NCBI GenBank assembly: GCA_028818385.1
Contig: JAPPNY010000214.1
Location: 1 to 7,664 of the forward strand
Origin: Spirochaetaceae bacterium
GTDB lineage: Bacteria > Spirochaetota > Spirochaetia > SZUA-6 > Bin103
Length of the DNA stretch: 7,664 nt
Direction of reading: 5' to 3'
The notes beneath the pieces were generated by a model. That model saw only the letters and a program-made list of their open reading frames with translations, made no database searches and had not been told where the DNA came from. Shown in pieces: positions 6,560 through 7,664 of this stretch. A program made the translations under genes and the position numbers. Position 1 is the stretch's first letter. Each line of letters starts with the position of its first letter.

Positions 6560-7576
6560 CTACGAGCTACTCTTCTCCGACTGTTCTCGCAGCACATTGC
6601 GCACCGCTGGAAGGTAGCTACGGCTGACCGGCACCAGGTGATCGCCGGTGACGCGCACCATCGTACGCCCGTCGTGCTGCTCGGTTCGGAGCATATGGCG
6701 CCGGGCGACCCAGTAGGACCGGTGCGTCTGCAGGCCGATGTCACCGAGATCTTCGAGGGCGTCGGTGAGCCGCATCAATATGAGGCATGAGCCGTTGGTC
6801 GTGAAGACGTCGATGTAGTGATCGTCCACCTTGAGAAAGATGACGTCGTGGCTCACCGTCTGTGACAGACGCCGGTAGAATCGCTCCGGGCCAGGGGTGA
6901 GCGGGCGCTGCTCGCGCTGCGTTGCCGACGCGGGCTTGGCGCCCGGCCGCTGCCCGCTGCGTTCTTGGGTTTTCGCCGTCTCGGGGTGCTCTTTCGGACC
7001 CGGGACGTGGCGCTTCGGCTGAGCCCCGTCGCCTGCGGCGTAGTAGGCCGCGCTTCGGTCTCCGCCTTCTTTCAACGATCGGGCGCCGCCGCTATTGTCA
7101 CTCATGGCCGCGACTCGCTGAAACGAGATGTAGTGAACGAACAGGCTGCAGAGCACGAGCACGGGCACGACGGTAATGAAAATCGTATCGAGGTGCTGAC
7201 GATCTGCGACCGGTCGAAGGAGAGTGTCCGCGGCATGCACCGTCGCCGTGCACGCCAAGCCCTGTAACAGCGCCGAGAGTGCGGAGAACGACACGATTCC
7301 TCCCAGGGAAGCGAAACGCGTACAATAGAGCGCCACTGCGGCCGTACTGTGGCAGAGCGGAAACATGACGAAAGCCACTGAGCCGAAGTACAGCAAGCGT
7401 CGACTCAATGACATGGAATTGAGCGTGCCCAGTGGCCCCAGGAGGCTCAACGCCACCACGAACAGCGCCACGAAGCCGGCCCCCGCGACGACCGTTCGTG
7501 GCCGCAGAAACTCGCGATACGCGCGCTCCCACGAACGGCGCTTGGTTACAGCGGCTCTATCTTTAGTTCGCGCCAC
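6560..7576 (-). CDS. Membrane-anchored LytTR-domain DNA-binding regulator
   Basis: 338 residues from a GTG at 7576; an in-frame TAG lies four codons upstream, so no longer N-terminus is possible, though the Shine-Dalgarno is weak (AAAGA at most). Residues 1-27 are basic and probably cytoplasmic. Four membrane helices follow at about 28-47, 61-85, 90-115 and 131-149, then a polar, probably disordered linker (158-230), and a LytTR domain at about 232-331: VIFLKVDDHYIDVFTTNG (245-262), LEDLGDIGLQTHRSYWVAR (274-292) with the THRSYWV core, and HLVPVSRSYLPAVRNVL (313-329). LytTR domains bind pairs of short direct repeats in promoters. Here four helices replace the usual response-regulator receiver, so the protein probably senses a membrane signal without a kinase, as in other 4TM-LytTR proteins. 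Its targets are unknown; the convergent SDR remnant offers no clue, and the GT operon is a possible but unproven target. Confidence 0.88.
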   Translation of the reverse strand: MARTKDRAAVTKRRSWERAYREFLRPRTVVAGAGFVALFVVALSLLGPLGTLNSMSLSRRLLYFGSVAFVMFPLCHSTAAVALYCTRFASLGGIVSFSALSALLQGLACTATVHAADTLLRPVADRQHLDTIFITVVPVLVLCSLFVHYISFQRVAAMSDNSGGARSLKEGGDRSAAYYAAGDGAQPKRHVPGPKEHPETAKTQERSGQRPGAKPASATQREQRPLTPGPERFYRRLSQTVSHDVIFLKVDDHYIDVFTTNGSCLILMRLTDALEDLGDIGLQTHRSYWVARRHMLRTEQHDGRTMVRVTGDHLVPVSRSYLPAVRNVLREQSEKSSS

Positions 7577-7596
7577 TCTTTGGAAGCCCTATTGGT

Positions 7597-7664
7597 TCAG
7601 CGCAGGTCACGCAGGTCACGCAGGTCACGCAGGTCACGCAGGTCACGCAGGTCACGCAGGTCAC
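7597..7664 (-). CDS. Possible 3' end of an upstream gene with a (DLR)n tail
   Basis: On the minus strand the 9-bp array reads as seven copies of Asp-Leu-Arg (GAC CTG CGY) followed directly by TGA at 7599-7597, and the frame is open to the window edge. The stop would be 20 bp before the GTG of the LytTR gene, a normal operon spacing. If real, this is the C-terminus of a protein whose body lies to the right. Against it: all three plus-strand frames and one other minus frame through the array are also open, so openness proves little, and the array may simply be non-coding. Confidence 0.25.
   Translation of the reverse strand, partial: DLRDLRDLRDLRDLRDLRDLR
7601..7664. repeat. 9-bp tandem array, seven copies, running off the right edge
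   Basis: GCAGGTCAC is repeated head to tail with no variation: copies begin at 7602, 7611, 7620, 7629, 7638, 7647 and 7656, the last ending exactly at 7664, with one more matching base at 7601. The total length is unknown because the window ends inside it. Perfect identity means recent expansion by slippage or gene conversion. The period of nine keeps any reading frame through it intact when copy number changes. It lies in the region just upstream of the LytTR gene. Confidence 0.95.

Noticed and set aside
7601..7664. CRISPR array or LytTR operator array
   Set aside because: The repeats are 9 bp and directly abutting with no spacers, so this is not CRISPR. LytTR sites are paired imperfect repeats with about a 10-13 bp gap and AT-rich half-sites, unlike this contiguous GC-rich array.

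Overview
The window is a GC-rich bacterial segment (roughly two thirds G+C by eye, with strong G/C bias at third codon positions in the real genes). No rRNA, tRNA or species marker is present. The gene content (bacterial GT22/GT39-type mannosyltransferases, a membrane LytTR regulator, long TPR proteins) would suit an uncultivated environmental bacterium, for example a high-GC spirochaete-like lineage, but that is a guess and not something the sequence proves.

Layout. 2-1228 (+) is the C-terminal part of a TPR repeat protein that enters from the left edge. It faces a tight three-gene minus-strand operon at 5893-1275: a GT22-type (Alg9/PIG-B-like) integral membrane mannosyltransferase (4211-5893), a polyprenyl-phosphate sugar synthase fused to a GtrA membrane domain (3102-4214, overlapping the first gene by 4 nt), and a GT39/PMT_2-type membrane glycosyltransferase (1275-3095, 6 nt after the second). 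Divergent from the operon across 57 bp is a decayed short-chain dehydrogenase gene (5951-6481, +). It keeps a good ribosome binding site and both ends of the protein but has a 1-nt deletion in the cofactor motif and a missing middle. Convergent to it is a membrane-anchored LytTR regulator (6560-7576, -). The right edge is a 9-bp tandem array (7601-7664) that continues past the window and, on the minus strand, reads as a (Asp-Leu-Arg)7-stop tail just upstream of the regulator.

How the genes work together. The operon is a self-consistent lipid-linked sugar module. The GT2 enzyme would load a sugar, probably mannose, from a nucleotide sugar onto polyprenyl phosphate, its GtrA part would anchor the product at or help move it across the membrane, and two GT-C enzymes with acidic first-loop motifs would use it on the outer face of the cytoplasmic membrane to glycosylate a lipid, glycan or protein. 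The acceptor is unknown. An 11-base homopolymer in the first codons of the first gene makes phase-variable expression possible.

Most noteworthy observations: the C11 tract in the GT22 gene, the eukaryote-like mannosyltransferase set in a bacterium, the 9-bp array with its possible DLR tail, the SDR remnant, and a stretch inside the GT39 gene where third-position composition points to a different reading frame.
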